Counted from the first letter of the stretch, positions 17,073 through 26,283 are shown. The stretch is 64,000 nt of DNA from Hymenobacter tibetensis (GCF_022827545.1 NZ_CP094669.1:958001-1022000), one strand, 5' to 3'. Translations and numbers: made by a program. Notes: generated by a model not told the origin, from the letters alone.

Positions 17073-18383
17073 TTACTTTTTCTTGGTCAAATAATCGGCG
17101 GCTAGCGTAGCCAGCGTCGTAACGCCCAGCGTGAAGCCGCTCTCTTCGATGTGAAACCCAGGGGTGTGGTGCGGGGCGGCAGTGGCAGGATTGCCCCCAG
17201 CCGGCATGCCCCCGAGCCACACAAACAGGCCCGGCACCTTCTCTTGGTAGCAAGCAAAATCCTCGGCTATCATGGAGGCTTTGGTTTCGCGCACCTTGTC
17301 TTTGCCGGCTGCGGTGCGCAGGGAAGGCAGCATCTGTTCGGTCAGGCCGGGATGGTTGATGGTAACCGGGGCGTAGTTGACGATGTCCACTTCGGCGGTA
17401 GCACCGGCACTTTCGGCAATGTTGGTGGCCGTGCGCCGGATGGCTGCCCATACTTTTTGCTGCATTTCTGGGCTGAGCGTGCGAATGGTGCCGGCCATTT
17501 CGGCCTGCTCCGGAATGATGTTGTTGCGCACCCCGGCTTGCATGATGCCCACCGTCAGCACGGCCGCATCTTCGGTTAGCTCTGTCTGGCGGCTGATAAT
17601 GCTTTGCAGCCCCAACACAATCTGCGCCGACACCACTACGGGGTCTACCCCGAGCCACGGCGTAGCACCATGCGCCGACTTGCCTTTCACTTTGATGGTA
17701 AACACGTCGGAACTGGCCATTTCCGGGCCCGAACGGTATTCCAGGGTGCCTACCTCCCGTTGCGCGCTGATGTGCAGGCCGAAGATGGCGTCCACTCTGG
17801 GGTTGTCGAGGACGCCTTCCTGCACCATGAGGCGGGCCCCGCCCACCATGCCGGGCAAGGAGCCTTCCTCGGCTGGCTGAAAGATGAACTTCACCGTGCC
17901 CGGCAAGTCCTTGCGGACTTCACTCAGCACCGTGGCGGCGCCCAGCAGCATGGCCGTGTGCGAGTCGTGGCCGCAAGCATGCATCACGCCCACTTGCTGG
18001 CCGTTGTACTGCGCTTTCACCGTGGATGCAAAGGCTAGGCCGACTGGCTCAGTTACGGGCAGCGCGTCCATATCGGCTCGTAAGGCTACTACCGGGCCCG
18101 GTTTGCCGCCTTTCAGGATGCCCACCACACCGGTGCGGGCCACGCCCGTTTGCACTTCCAGGCCCAGCTTGCGGAGGTGGTCGGCTACCAATGCCGAAGT
18201 GCGCTTTTCGTCGTTGCTGAGTTCGGGGTTCTGGTGAATGTCGCGCCGCCAAGCAACTACATTCTTTTCTTGCAGGCGAGCCAACTTGGCTATTCGGGCA
18301 TCAAGCGCAGCATTCTGGGCCAGCACCGGCGTAGCAGCCAGTAGAGACAAAGCGAAAAGGAAACGAGGTATATACAACATCAT
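17073..18383 (-). CDS. secreted M20 family metallopeptidase/amidohydrolase
   Basis: 436 residues if started at ATG 18383 (435 from the adjacent ATG 18380); the frame stays open to 18542 but only these starts give a signal peptide (MLYIPRFLFALSLLAATPVLAQ). Motifs of the M20D aminoacylase/IAA-amino-acid hydrolase group are in order: IHQNPELS, VALRADMDALPV, MHACGHDSHTAMLLGAA (zinc ligands), FQPAEE (catalytic Glu) and IFGLH; a dimerisation domain (KVKGKSAHGATPWLGVDPV) is inserted. The product should hydrolyse N-acyl amino acids or small peptides in the periplasm. CvfB follows downstream. Confidence 0.9.
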   Translation of the reverse strand: MMLYIPRFLFALSLLAATPVLAQNAALDARIAKLARLQEKNVVAWRRDIHQNPELSNDEKRTSALVADHLRKLGLEVQTGVARTGVVGILKGGKPGPVVALRADMDALPVTEPVGLAFASTVKAQYNGQQVGVMHACGHDSHTAMLLGAATVLSEVRKDLPGTVKFIFQPAEEGSLPGMVGGARLMVQEGVLDNPRVDAIFGLHISAQREVGTLEYRSGPEMASSDVFTIKVKGKSAHGATPWLGVDPVVVSAQIVLGLQSIISRQTELTEDAAVLTVGIMQAGVRNNIIPEQAEMAGTIRTLSPEMQQKVWAAIRRTATNIAESAGATAEVDIVNYAPVTINHPGLTEQMLPSLRTAAGKDKVRETKASMIAEDFACYQEKVPGLFVWLGGMPAGGNPATAAPHHTPGFHIEESGFTLGVTTLATLAADYLTKKK

Positions 18384-18512
18384 AAAGCGAAAAGGGAACC
18401 ACACTAAAAAAAGGCGTGCCTGGGGCGTACCAGAGAAGACAAGATAAGCCCGTACGTTTACCCTAGTCTTCGGGATAGATAGACCCAGCCAGTTCATCAA
18501 ACATACATAGCA

Positions 18513-19055
18513 ATGAACAGCTTCAAGCACCTCCAGAAACAACCCTCTTTCGTTTACGGGGACGCTGCCTATCTACTACAGTACCGTTTCACCGACGGCG
18601 AGGGCTTCCCGCCATCCTACCTCGACTTTGCCCTGCAAGTAGGCTGGGGGAGGCTCTGTAACCTGTTCTTGGTCTACATCCCGGCGCTGGAACACGCCGA
18701 CTCGTGGCCGGTTCAGTCGGCACGCATCAAAGGCTTTATGGATATTTTCTACCAGGAAATGGAGTATGACCCTTTCCTATTGGAGCCCGATGGATACCCA
18801 GGCATCGAGTCTGCCTTGGTACCCTTCGGGATGAGCGAAAACGGAGAGTACCTGGCTTGGGATAGCAGCCAGCGGAACGCAGCCAACGAATTCCCCATTT
18901 ATGTAGTAGCAGCACGCATGGGGGGTATCCGGTATGGCGCCAGCAACTTGTACGACTTCCTGGCGAAGTGCACAAACGACCAAGAAGTAAAATCGGTGCT
19001 GGGAGCCGGGTACAGCAAGTTAGAACCAGTTTTCGAGCCTCTTCGTCTGGCTTGA
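18513..19055 (+). CDS. SMI1/KNR4 (SUKH)-like protein
   Basis: 180 residues, no signal peptide, cytoplasmic. The pattern matches the SUKH fold: LPPSYLDFALQVGWG-type start after a short N-terminus, a hydrophobic strand LFLVYIPAL, a central VPFGMSENGEYLAWD, then FPIYVVA and a Tyr/Phe-rich C-terminal helix (GASNLYDFLAKC). SUKH proteins often act as immunity proteins against contact-delivered toxins, but many are orphan. No toxin or polymorphic-toxin gene lies next to it; the neighbours are a peptidase and fructose-bisphosphate aldolase. The family call comes from motif resemblance and is moderately sure; the immunity role is inference. Confidence 0.6.
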   Translation: MNSFKHLQKQPSFVYGDAAYLLQYRFTDGEGFPPSYLDFALQVGWGRLCNLFLVYIPALEHADSWPVQSARIKGFMDIFYQEMEYDPFLLEPDGYPGIESALVPFGMSENGEYLAWDSSQRNAANEFPIYVVAARMGGIRYGASNLYDFLAKCTNDQEVKSVLGAGYSKLEPVFEPLRLA

Positions 19056-19245
19056 GCGGTTGGTTAGGCCTGCCAGGATAGGCTTATTAATTGGTAGAGT
19101 TGTGAACTTTTGTTCTTTTGTACCCTAGCAGATCCTAACTTGGTGCCGTAGCTGGAAAAGCAAATGGCAGCACCAGCTCCGGTCCGGCGAAGTCATCCAC
19201 TGGCTTGAACTCCCCACGTCCTGTTTATACCCTTTTTTCAATTCA

Positions 19246-20328
19246 ATGGCTGAACAAACTCTTACTGGCCTGCGGGCTGGCGTCCTGCACGGCGACGAAG
19301 TGCAAGCCCTCTTCCAAGTAGCTAAGGCCAATGCCTTCGCTCTGCCCGCCGTCAACGTGACGGGTAGCAACACGGTGAATGCGGTATTGGAAACGGCTGC
19401 GGCCGTCAACTCGCCGGTTATCATTCAGTTCTCCAATGGTGGCGCGCAGTTTTTTGCGGGTAAGTCTATCCCCAATGGCGACCAGCGAGCCAGCATTGCC
19501 GGTGCTATTTCCGGTGCGCAGCACGTGCACCTCATGGCCGAGCTCTACGATGTGCCCGTGATTCTGCACACCGACCACGCCGCCAAAAAGCTTCTACCCT
19601 GGATCGACGGCCTGCTCGCCGCCGGCGAAAAGCACTTCGCCCAGTACGGACAGCCGCTCTACAGCTCTCACATGCTGGATTTGTCGGAGGAGCCCATTGA
19701 AGAGAACATCGAAATCTGCAAGCGCTACCTAGAGCGCATGAGCAAGATTGGCATGACGCTGGAAATCGAACTGGGCGTAACCGGCGGCGAAGAAGACGGC
19801 GTTGATAACTCGGATGTGGATAGCTCCAAGCTCTACACCCAGCCTGAGGAAGTGGCCTACGCCTACGAGCAACTGAGCGAGGTTAGCCCACGCTTTACCA
19901 TTGCGGCCGCTTTCGGTAACGTGCACGGCGTATACAAGCCTGGCAACGTGAAGTTGCAACCTGTAATCCTGCACAACTCGCAGGAGTTCCTGCGGGAGAA
20001 GCACAACATTGCCGAGGCCCTGCCTATCAACTTTGTGTTCCACGGCGGCTCCGGCTCCAGCCAAGCTGAAATCCGCGAGGCCATCAGCTACGGCGCCATC
20101 AAGATGAACCTAGACACCGACTTGCAGTGGGCGCTGTGGGAAGGCATCAAGGATTACTACGTGAAAAACGAAGGCTTCTTGCAAGGTCAGATCGGCAACC
20201 CAAGCGGCGCCGACTCGCCCAACAAGAAGTACTACGACCCCCGCGTGTGGCTGCGTAAAGGCGAAGAAACCTTCATTGCTCGTCTCAAGCAGGCTTTCGA
20301 AGATCTAAACGCCATCAACCGCCGCTAG
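19246..20328 (+). CDS. fbaA: class II fructose-bisphosphate aldolase
   Basis: 360 residues, close to the class IIA enzyme of E. coli. It splits fructose 1,6-bisphosphate into dihydroxyacetone phosphate and glyceraldehyde 3-phosphate with zinc. Visible motifs: FALPAVNVTGSNTVNAVLE, HTDHAAKKLLPWIDG (catalytic Asp and zinc His), YSSHMLDLSEEPIEENI, ELGVTGGEEDGVDN, FGNVHGVYKPGNVKL (zinc His), FHGGSGSS (phosphate binding) and KMNLDTDLQWA. The gene is monocistronic, with 190 bases upstream and a strong terminator 27 bases after the stop. A core glycolysis/gluconeogenesis enzyme. Confidence 0.97.
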   Translation: MAEQTLTGLRAGVLHGDEVQALFQVAKANAFALPAVNVTGSNTVNAVLETAAAVNSPVIIQFSNGGAQFFAGKSIPNGDQRASIAGAISGAQHVHLMAELYDVPVILHTDHAAKKLLPWIDGLLAAGEKHFAQYGQPLYSSHMLDLSEEPIEENIEICKRYLERMSKIGMTLEIELGVTGGEEDGVDNSDVDSSKLYTQPEEVAYAYEQLSEVSPRFTIAAAFGNVHGVYKPGNVKLQPVILHNSQEFLREKHNIAEALPINFVFHGGSGSSQAEIREAISYGAIKMNLDTDLQWALWEGIKDYYVKNEGFLQGQIGNPSGADSPNKKYYDPRVWLRKGEETFIARLKQAFEDLNAINRR

Positions 20329-20354
20329 AAATTCAGCTTCACTGCAAGCGCCTC

Positions 20355-20402
20355 AAAACAGAAAGAGCCCCGAAACCATGTGTTTCGGGGCTCTTTCTGT
20401 TT
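20355..20402. terminator. bidirectional terminator after fbaA
   Basis: Perfect 21-bp stem: AAACAGAAAGAGCCCCGAAA plus C, 6-base loop, then its exact complement ending in TTTCTGTTT. It is placed between fbaA (plus) and the convergent outer-membrane barrel gene (minus). Confidence 0.9.
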
Positions 20403-20464
20403 AACGCACCGTAAACTCCTAGTGCATGCGTAAGCTGATTCCGCACACCATAGTATGTTGAAAA

Positions 20465-22372
20465 CTACTCGTAGCGTGCAATGCCTGGTTGGCCGAAGCT
20501 GAAGTCGCTGAAGTCGTAGTAAGGGCGGGAGCTTTCGTAGATGCGGTAGCCGCTCTCGCTGGTGAGGCCGCGGGGATAGTAGCCCAGCAGGATTTGGATG
20601 GTCCGGATGGGGGTGTATTCGTTGCGGAAACGCAGGCCCGCGCCGAAGCCGGTGTACGGCTTGTCGTAGATGGGCAGCACGCGGCCAGAGCGGTTGTTGA
20701 GCCACGCTATGTCGGCAAAGAGGACGCCCGCCAACCGGAAGCCAAAGAAGGATACCGGCGTATAGACGGTGGTTTCGTAGTTGAGTACTGCCCGGCTGGT
20801 GCCGCGCAGGTCGCTGGTCGAGCGGAAGCCCCGCAAGCCCCGTTCGCCTTCAATCGTAAGGGGCAGGTCGCTGGAAAGGCGGTTCAACCCGATAGCCGTC
20901 CGGTTCCAGAGGAAATGCCGCCACTGGTAGTTGCCGGTGTGATAGAGGCGAGTGAAATACAGGATTTCCGTGCTGATTAGCCCCTGTTGCCAGTCGTGGG
21001 TAGAGGGACGGACGTAGGAGCCAAACTCACCGCTCAGGTACAAGTAGCCGGCGCGCGGACTATAGTTGGCCGTCGAGATTCGGGCGCCGTAGTAGTGGCG
21101 CCGGTCCTGGTCGTTGAGCTCGTAGCCCAGCGTGGCGCTGAGCAGTGTGCCGGTTGGGATGTCTTCTGTGCGGCCGAAGCCAAACAGGTATTTGTCTTTG
21201 TAGTAGCGCCGCACGCTGTAGCCAATGGTGCCCAGCAAGGCATTGGCGTTCAGGAAGTCGGAGTTAGGGCGAATGGTATGGTGCGTGCGCAACAGCCGGG
21301 CCGACAAAATCATGCGGCCGGGGTTATCGTAGCCCAAATCATAGCTACGCAGCGGCAAGGAACGGCCCACCCACAAATCCTGGGTGGTGTAGCGAATAGG
21401 GGAGTAGTCGGGCTCCTGGCCGGGCGGGGGCTGCCTAAGCAGCAGCCGGTAGTTGTAGGAGTTCAACGACAACGCCCCGGCGTACTTGGTATTGATAGAG
21501 TAGAAGTCGCGGCTAAGCGTAACGCCCCCCTGCCGGTTCTGATACTCGTTTTGGTAGCGGGCTTCCCCGTAGATGAAGTTGCGGAACGGCACCCGGTAGC
21601 TGCCACGGTAACTCCACGATTGTGGCTGGCGGCGCCCGTACTCGTAGCGGTTGCGGAACTGGTGTCCCTGGCCCAGAAAATTCTGGTCGCGCAAGCCAAT
21701 CACGGCCGCGCCCACGTCGCGCACCTCCACCGACCCGCTCAAGCTGAACACATCCTTGGTTACAATTTCCACGTCCACGCTGTCGGCTGAGCTGGTGCGC
21801 TCGTTCACAAACACCCGAGCGTCTAGCAACTCAGCAGTCTGGCGTAGCAAACGCTCTGATTCGGCCAGGGCTTGCGGCTCTAGCTCCGAGCCGGCCCGAA
21901 ACAGCAACACCTGTCGGACCCGGGCCTTCGAGGTCTTCATGTGGAAGAAGTTGCCGGTTTTCTCTAGCACGTTGCGCGGAATGCGGGTGGTGTCGGAGAT
22001 GCTGTAGCCGAAAGCCGTCAGCGTCCGGATGTTGATGTTGCGTACTATTTTATAGTTGTGGCGGTCGTATTGGCGGTCCAGCAAGGCCGCATCTAGGCCC
22101 GCTTGGTCTTCACGGCGCGGCGTGAAGTTGAAAAGAGCTGCCGCTGCTTTGCCGGCAATGGTTTTGCGCTTGGTGTACGCCTTGAGGCCGTTGAGTAGGC
22201 GTTCTTGGTCGAAGCGCCGCCGTAGGGAGTCGGTGCTGACGGCTGGGCGGCGGGTGGTATCGGTAGGCTCAATTACTCGGGAAGTATCAGCAGGCGTGGT
22301 CGTGGTGGTTTGGGCCAGCGTGGGGAAAGCCCCAAGCCACAAGAATGCCCACACATACACCACATACTTCAT
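20465..22372 (-). CDS. BamA/TamA family outer-membrane protein
   Basis: 635 residues from ATG 22372 with a signal peptide (MKYVVYVWAFLWLGAFPTLAQ). After a Thr-rich linker, a POTRA-like domain (about residues 140-220: LLFRAGSELEPQALAESERLL) is followed by a long barrel region rich in Tyr and Arg, with the lid-lock motif ERGLRGFRS in the late barrel and the terminal strand SDFSFGQPGIARYE. This is the bacterial surface antigen (D15) family of Omp85 proteins. With one POTRA it is too short to be the main BamA, so it is probably an accessory translocase or assembly factor. Monocistronic, convergent with fbaA. Confidence 0.82.
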   Translation of the reverse strand: MKYVVYVWAFLWLGAFPTLAQTTTTTPADTSRVIEPTDTTRRPAVSTDSLRRRFDQERLLNGLKAYTKRKTIAGKAAAALFNFTPRREDQAGLDAALLDRQYDRHNYKIVRNINIRTLTAFGYSISDTTRIPRNVLEKTGNFFHMKTSKARVRQVLLFRAGSELEPQALAESERLLRQTAELLDARVFVNERTSSADSVDVEIVTKDVFSLSGSVEVRDVGAAVIGLRDQNFLGQGHQFRNRYEYGRRQPQSWSYRGSYRVPFRNFIYGEARYQNEYQNRQGGVTLSRDFYSINTKYAGALSLNSYNYRLLLRQPPPGQEPDYSPIRYTTQDLWVGRSLPLRSYDLGYDNPGRMILSARLLRTHHTIRPNSDFLNANALLGTIGYSVRRYYKDKYLFGFGRTEDIPTGTLLSATLGYELNDQDRRHYYGARISTANYSPRAGYLYLSGEFGSYVRPSTHDWQQGLISTEILYFTRLYHTGNYQWRHFLWNRTAIGLNRLSSDLPLTIEGERGLRGFRSTSDLRGTSRAVLNYETTVYTPVSFFGFRLAGVLFADIAWLNNRSGRVLPIYDKPYTGFGAGLRFRNEYTPIRTIQILLGYYPRGLTSESGYRIYESSRPYYDFSDFSFGQPGIARYE

Positions 22373-22473
22373 ACGACAGAATTCAACCCTTGCAAGGTAC
22401 AGCGTTCTTAAGAGGTTTGCCACACGCTGATCGTTGCAAAACGCCCCGAAAACAGGGATAAAAATAGCGCTAT

Positions 22474-22545
22474 CGTTCCGACGCAGGAGGCAGCCGAGTT
22501 AGCTGGTTCAACGATTCAGACTCAGCTACCTCCCGCGTCGAAACG
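22474..22545. repeat. imperfect inverted repeat related to the element at 9136
   Basis: Arms 22474-22499 and 22520-22545 pair at 22 of 26 positions, loop 20 bases. The left arm shares TTCC-N-ACGCAGGAGG with the perfect element at 9136-9215, so both probably belong to one dispersed family. It lies in the 300-base gap between the divergently read barrel and radical SAM genes; nothing else is seen there. Confidence 0.75.
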
Positions 22546-22672
22546 GCAACGTTGTTGTCTGACAATGCAGGAGAAATACTCGGCAGTTTCGGAACAATTC
22601 CAACGAAATTAGTCTTGATGTATAGTGCAACTATCAGCACAAGCCCCTATTTTTAAGCCCAGATACAGCCCG

Positions 22673-23941
22673 ATGAACGACCAGCGCATTCAGGAAAAGC
22701 TAAGCATTTTGGCAGACGCCGCGAAGTACGACGTATCGTGCTCCAGCAGCGGTGGCAAGCGCAAAAACGAGTCCAAGGGCCTCGGCAATGCGGAAGGTAT
22801 GGGCATCTGCCACAGCTACACTGAAGACGGCCGTTGCGTGAGTCTGCTCAAGATTTTGCTTACCAACCATTGCATCTTCGACTGCGCTTACTGCGTGTCG
22901 CGCAAGAGCAACGACGTGAAGCGGGCGGCTTTCACTGTTGACGAAGTAGTGGACCTGACCATGAACTTCTACCGTCGTAACTACATCGAGGGGTTGTTCT
23001 TAAGTTCCGGCATTTTTTCGTCGCCCGACTATACAATGGAGCGCCTCGTGCGCATCATCAAGAAGCTGCGCACTGAGCACAATTTCAACGGCTATATCCA
23101 CGTGAAAGCCATTCCGGGCGCTTCGGAGGAGCTGATTCAGGAGGCGGGCCTGTACGCCGACCGTTTGAGCGTGAACATCGAGCTGCCCTCGGAAATGAGC
23201 TTGCAGAACCTGGCGCCGGAAAAGAATTACGAGGAGATTCTGACCCCGATGGCCCAGATTCGGGACGGTATCACCAAAAACAAAGAAGAGAAGGCGCTTT
23301 TCAAGAAGGTGCCGCAGTTCGCCACGGCCGGCCAGAGCACCCAGCTTATTGTAGGCGCTTCCGCTGAAAACGACCTCGAAATCATCAACCTGACCGACTC
23401 GCTCTACAAAGGCTACGGCCTGAAGCGGGTGTACTACTCGGGCTACATCCCCGTCACCGACGATGCGCGTTTGCCGCAAGTGACGCAGCCGCCCCTCATC
23501 CGGGAGCACCGCCTCTACCAGACCGACTGGCTGATGCGCTTCTACGGCTTCCAGGCCGACGAAATCCTGGACCCTGCGCACCCCTTCCTCGATCTGGAAG
23601 TGGACCCCAAGCTAGCATGGGCCTTGCGCAACCGCCACGTATTTCCGGTGGACGTGAATTCGGCAGACTACGAAATGATTTTGCGCATTCCAGGTGTTGG
23701 GGCGCGCTCAGCGAAGCGTATTGTGGCCGCTCGCCGGTTTGCGCCTATCACGCTCGACCATCTGCACAAGTTTGGAGTGGTGCTGAAGCGAGCCAAGTTT
23801 TTCCTGACTTGCCGCGGGCAGGCCTTAGAGAAGCGCGACTACGACGAGCAAACCATTCGCCGCCAAATTCTATTTGGCGCAGGCTCGGTGCGGTCAGCCC
23901 TCGTCACCCAGCAACTCGACCTTTTTGCCCAAGCCTCTTAG
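22673..23941 (+). CDS. radical SAM protein of the DNA modification/repair type (TIGR03916-like)
   Basis: 422 residues from ATG 22673 (an in-frame GTG at 22625 is less likely). The radical SAM cluster motif is CIFDCAYC (Cys67, Cys71, Cys74), preceded by SSGGKRKNESKGLGNAEGMG and CHSYTEDGRC, both hallmarks of the family named putative DNA modification/repair radical SAM protein. The C-terminus holds a helix-hairpin-helix DNA-binding motif (LRIPGVGARSAKRIVAARR, about residues 338-357). In other genomes this family is paired with TIGR03915; that partner is here at 25266, two genes downstream on the same strand. The reaction has not been shown for the family as far as I know. Confidence 0.9.
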   Translation: MNDQRIQEKLSILADAAKYDVSCSSSGGKRKNESKGLGNAEGMGICHSYTEDGRCVSLLKILLTNHCIFDCAYCVSRKSNDVKRAAFTVDEVVDLTMNFYRRNYIEGLFLSSGIFSSPDYTMERLVRIIKKLRTEHNFNGYIHVKAIPGASEELIQEAGLYADRLSVNIELPSEMSLQNLAPEKNYEEILTPMAQIRDGITKNKEEKALFKKVPQFATAGQSTQLIVGASAENDLEIINLTDSLYKGYGLKRVYYSGYIPVTDDARLPQVTQPPLIREHRLYQTDWLMRFYGFQADEILDPAHPFLDLEVDPKLAWALRNRHVFPVDVNSADYEMILRIPGVGARSAKRIVAARRFAPITLDHLHKFGVVLKRAKFFLTCRGQALEKRDYDEQTIRRQILFGAGSVRSALVTQQLDLFAQAS

Positions 23942-24049
23942 GGGCTTGGGACTAGAAGGTTGGTTGCGAAAAGGAGTGTCCGGGAATATAAAAACAGATT
24001 GTTCTTACATAACCACTTGAAAACAAACCACTATTAACCAACTTCTACC

Positions 24050-24235
24050 ATGACCATCTCACATCGCGCCGCCGACGCGTCGGCTGCCTCTCTCGACGCT
24101 TCCACTCCCAAGAAAGTAGCCCGTATTGCCTGCTGCTGCAAGCTTTCCGACCTGTTGCCCATTGTGCAGCAACTCCACCGGGAGGCGGCCCACGCCAACG
24201 CCACGCGGGCTCGGCGGCAGTCGGAGGCGGCTTGA
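24050..24235 (+). CDS. possible small protein, unrecognised
   Basis: A 61-codon frame starting with ATG in the 344-base gap between the radical SAM and alpha/beta hydrolase genes. The product is Ala/Arg-rich with a central ARIACCCKLSDLLPIVQQLHRE, which could be one amphipathic helix with three adjacent cysteines. No homology recognised. A gene is suggested only by its position between same-strand genes and the AT-rich stretch just upstream (23990-24045), which looks like a leader. Confidence 0.35.
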   Translation: MTISHRAADASAASLDASTPKKVARIACCCKLSDLLPIVQQLHREAAHANATRARRQSEAA

Positions 24236-24285
24236 AGCTGATAGCTGGGCAGTAACCCTACGCCTGGTTGTGGGGTACGCGTAGC

Positions 24286-25176
24286 ATGGCTTTCGAAATC
24301 GAGCATCACTACGTCCGTACCAACGGCATTACGCTGCACGTGGCACAGTGCGGCCCTCCTGCTGGGCCGCTAGTTGTCTTGTTGCATGGCTTTCCAGAAT
24401 TCTGGTACAGTTGGCGCAAGCAAATTCCGGCGCTGGCCGAAGCTGGCTACCGCGTGTGGGTGCCCGACCAACGCGGCTACAACCTCAGCGACAAACCCAA
24501 GGGGGTAGCCAATTACCAGATAGACCGATTAGGCGCCGACATACTTGATTTGCTGGATGCGGCCGGCCAAGCCCAGGCGATGATCATCGGACACGACTCG
24601 GGTGCGGCGGTGGCTTGGTGGCTGGCTGCCCGGCACCCGGCGCGGGTGGCACGAGTAGGTATTTTGAACGTGCCGCATCCGGCGGTGCTGGGTCGGGCGC
24701 TGCGCAAAACCCCGCGCCAATTGCTGAAAAGCTGGTATATCTTCTTTTTCCAGTTGCCGGTGCTACCCGAGAAGATGTTCCGGCGGAAAGAATACAAGTT
24801 TGGGCGTGGGTCGTTGCGCGGTACCAGCCACCCCGATACTTTTTCCTCGTATGACCTGCAGCAATACGTGAGGGCCTGGGCCCAGCCGGGTGCCGTCACG
24901 GCCATGATCAACTGGTACCGAGCAGCATTTCGCAACTCGCAGCGCGTGGGCAAGGTGGGCCGCATCACCGTACCCGTGCGCATTCTGTGGGGGCAGCAGG
25001 ATACCTTTCTGGAACCTGAACTAGGGCGCTTAAGCGTGGCTATGTGCGACCAAGGCGAGCTAACCTATTTCAAACAGGCCACGCACTGGCTGCATCAAGA
25101 AGAGCCGACCGCCGTAAACAAGTTGCTGCTGGAGTTCTTACAAGGACAGCCTCAGGTACAGAAAGTCATTGGCTAG
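24286..25176 (+). CDS. alpha/beta hydrolase, epoxide hydrolase-like
   Basis: 296 residues from ATG 24286. The fold is clear: oxyanion loop LLHGFPEFWYSWRKQ, then PDQRGYNLSDKP, the nucleophile elbow GHDSGAAVAWW (Asp104), the acid region WGQQDTFLEPEL and the base ATHWLHQEEP. An Asp nucleophile and the HGFPE/YxSW-type loop place it with epoxide hydrolases and haloalkane dehalogenases rather than Ser esterases. No signal peptide. It lies between the two members of the TIGR03916/TIGR03915 pair on the same strand; whether it works with them is unknown. Substrate unknown. Confidence 0.85.
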   Translation: MAFEIEHHYVRTNGITLHVAQCGPPAGPLVVLLHGFPEFWYSWRKQIPALAEAGYRVWVPDQRGYNLSDKPKGVANYQIDRLGADILDLLDAAGQAQAMIIGHDSGAAVAWWLAARHPARVARVGILNVPHPAVLGRALRKTPRQLLKSWYIFFFQLPVLPEKMFRRKEYKFGRGSLRGTSHPDTFSSYDLQQYVRAWAQPGAVTAMINWYRAAFRNSQRVGKVGRITVPVRILWGQQDTFLEPELGRLSVAMCDQGELTYFKQATHWLHQEEPTAVNKLLLEFLQGQPQVQKVIG

Positions 25177-25265
25177 CCTAGTTCCGAAGAATGTTGTGCG
25201 TGAACCGGGGGTGGGGCAATAACTGACTGTATGCGCATCAGTAACTTCGACCGTATTCCCTACTT

Positions 25266-26234
25266 ATGAGCCGTTCGCTTACGCCGTATAATCGCCGGAA
25301 GGCAACTGTAGCTGCTGCCTCGGCTACGCCCCGCCCAACGGCGCCCGCCCTGACGAATGCGCCGTTGGATTACGCATACGACGGCTCGTTCGAGGGTTTG
25401 CTGACGGTGCTCTTTGCTGTGTACGACCGGAAGGCGGCGCCTAATAGCATTCAGCCCTTGGGGGAAGTGCAAGGTGGCCTGTTCGCGCAACCCGTCCAGA
25501 TCGATACCAATGAGGCCACGGCTACCCGGGTATGGGATGGCCTGCTGCGCCACATGGACAAAGAAGCCCGCGCCCGGCTCTACCACGTGTTCCTGAGTGA
25601 GCAGCCAGACCGGGAGCTGCTGGTTTTTCGCTATGCTGATTTGGCGATGCGCTCAGCCCGCGACATTTCAGAAAACTACGCCGACGATAACGTGCGCCGG
25701 GTGGCGCATATCGCGCAGCAAATGTTCCGCGAAAAGCACCGAATGGAGGCGTTTGTGCGCTTCGAGAAAACCAGTGACAACCTCTTTCACGCCACCATCG
25801 ACCCGGACTTTGACGTGTTGCCGCTCATTGCGCCTCACTTCACCAAACGGTACGCCGACCAACGCTGGCTGATATTCGATAAGCGACGCCGCTACGGCCT
25901 GTATTACGACCTGCAGCGCACCGACGTAGTGCAATTTGAAACCAGCACGCCGCAACGCAGCACCGATATTTCAGCTACGGTGCTTGATGAGCGGGAGCCG
26001 TTGTTCAAGCTGCTGTGGCAGTCGTATTTCGACCACGTCAACATCCCGGAGCGTAAGAACATGAAGCTGCACCGGCGCCACATTCCGCTACGGTACTGGC
26101 GCTACCTGAGCGAGAAGCAGCCCCGGGAGCAACGCTTTCAGCCCATCAACAACAAGCGGCCCGTGCAGCCCGGTGGCCCTGCTCTGCCGCCAGCTCCCTC
26201 AGACCCGAATGACTCAGAGCCTGGAAAAGCCTAA
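25266..26234 (+). CDS. TIGR03915-like putative DNA metabolism protein
   Basis: 322 residues. After a variable Ala/Thr/Pro-rich N-terminus (1-35) the protein starts YAYDGSFEGLLTVLFAVYDRK and ends in the conserved block YFDHVNIPERKNMKLHRRHIPLRYWRYLSEKQP, followed by a Pro-rich tail. These are the two signature ends of the TIGR03915 (DUF4130) family, which has a uracil-DNA glycosylase-like relation in some fusions and accompanies the radical SAM family TIGR03916. Partner candidate is at 22673. The likely role is in DNA damage or modification chemistry; the exact activity is unproven. Confidence 0.85.
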   Translation: MSRSLTPYNRRKATVAAASATPRPTAPALTNAPLDYAYDGSFEGLLTVLFAVYDRKAAPNSIQPLGEVQGGLFAQPVQIDTNEATATRVWDGLLRHMDKEARARLYHVFLSEQPDRELLVFRYADLAMRSARDISENYADDNVRRVAHIAQQMFREKHRMEAFVRFEKTSDNLFHATIDPDFDVLPLIAPHFTKRYADQRWLIFDKRRRYGLYYDLQRTDVVQFETSTPQRSTDISATVLDEREPLFKLLWQSYFDHVNIPERKNMKLHRRHIPLRYWRYLSEKQPREQRFQPINNKRPVQPGGPALPPAPSDPNDSEPGKA

Positions 26235-26283
26235 TTTGCGGCCTACACGCACATAACAGGCTTTTTATTCCAGCAGTATTTCT

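Noticed and set aside
20987..21790. 267-codon plus-strand frame opposite the BamA/TamA-like gene
   Set aside because: Low-complexity Val/Ala/Arg translation, no start context, fully inside a well-supported barrel gene.
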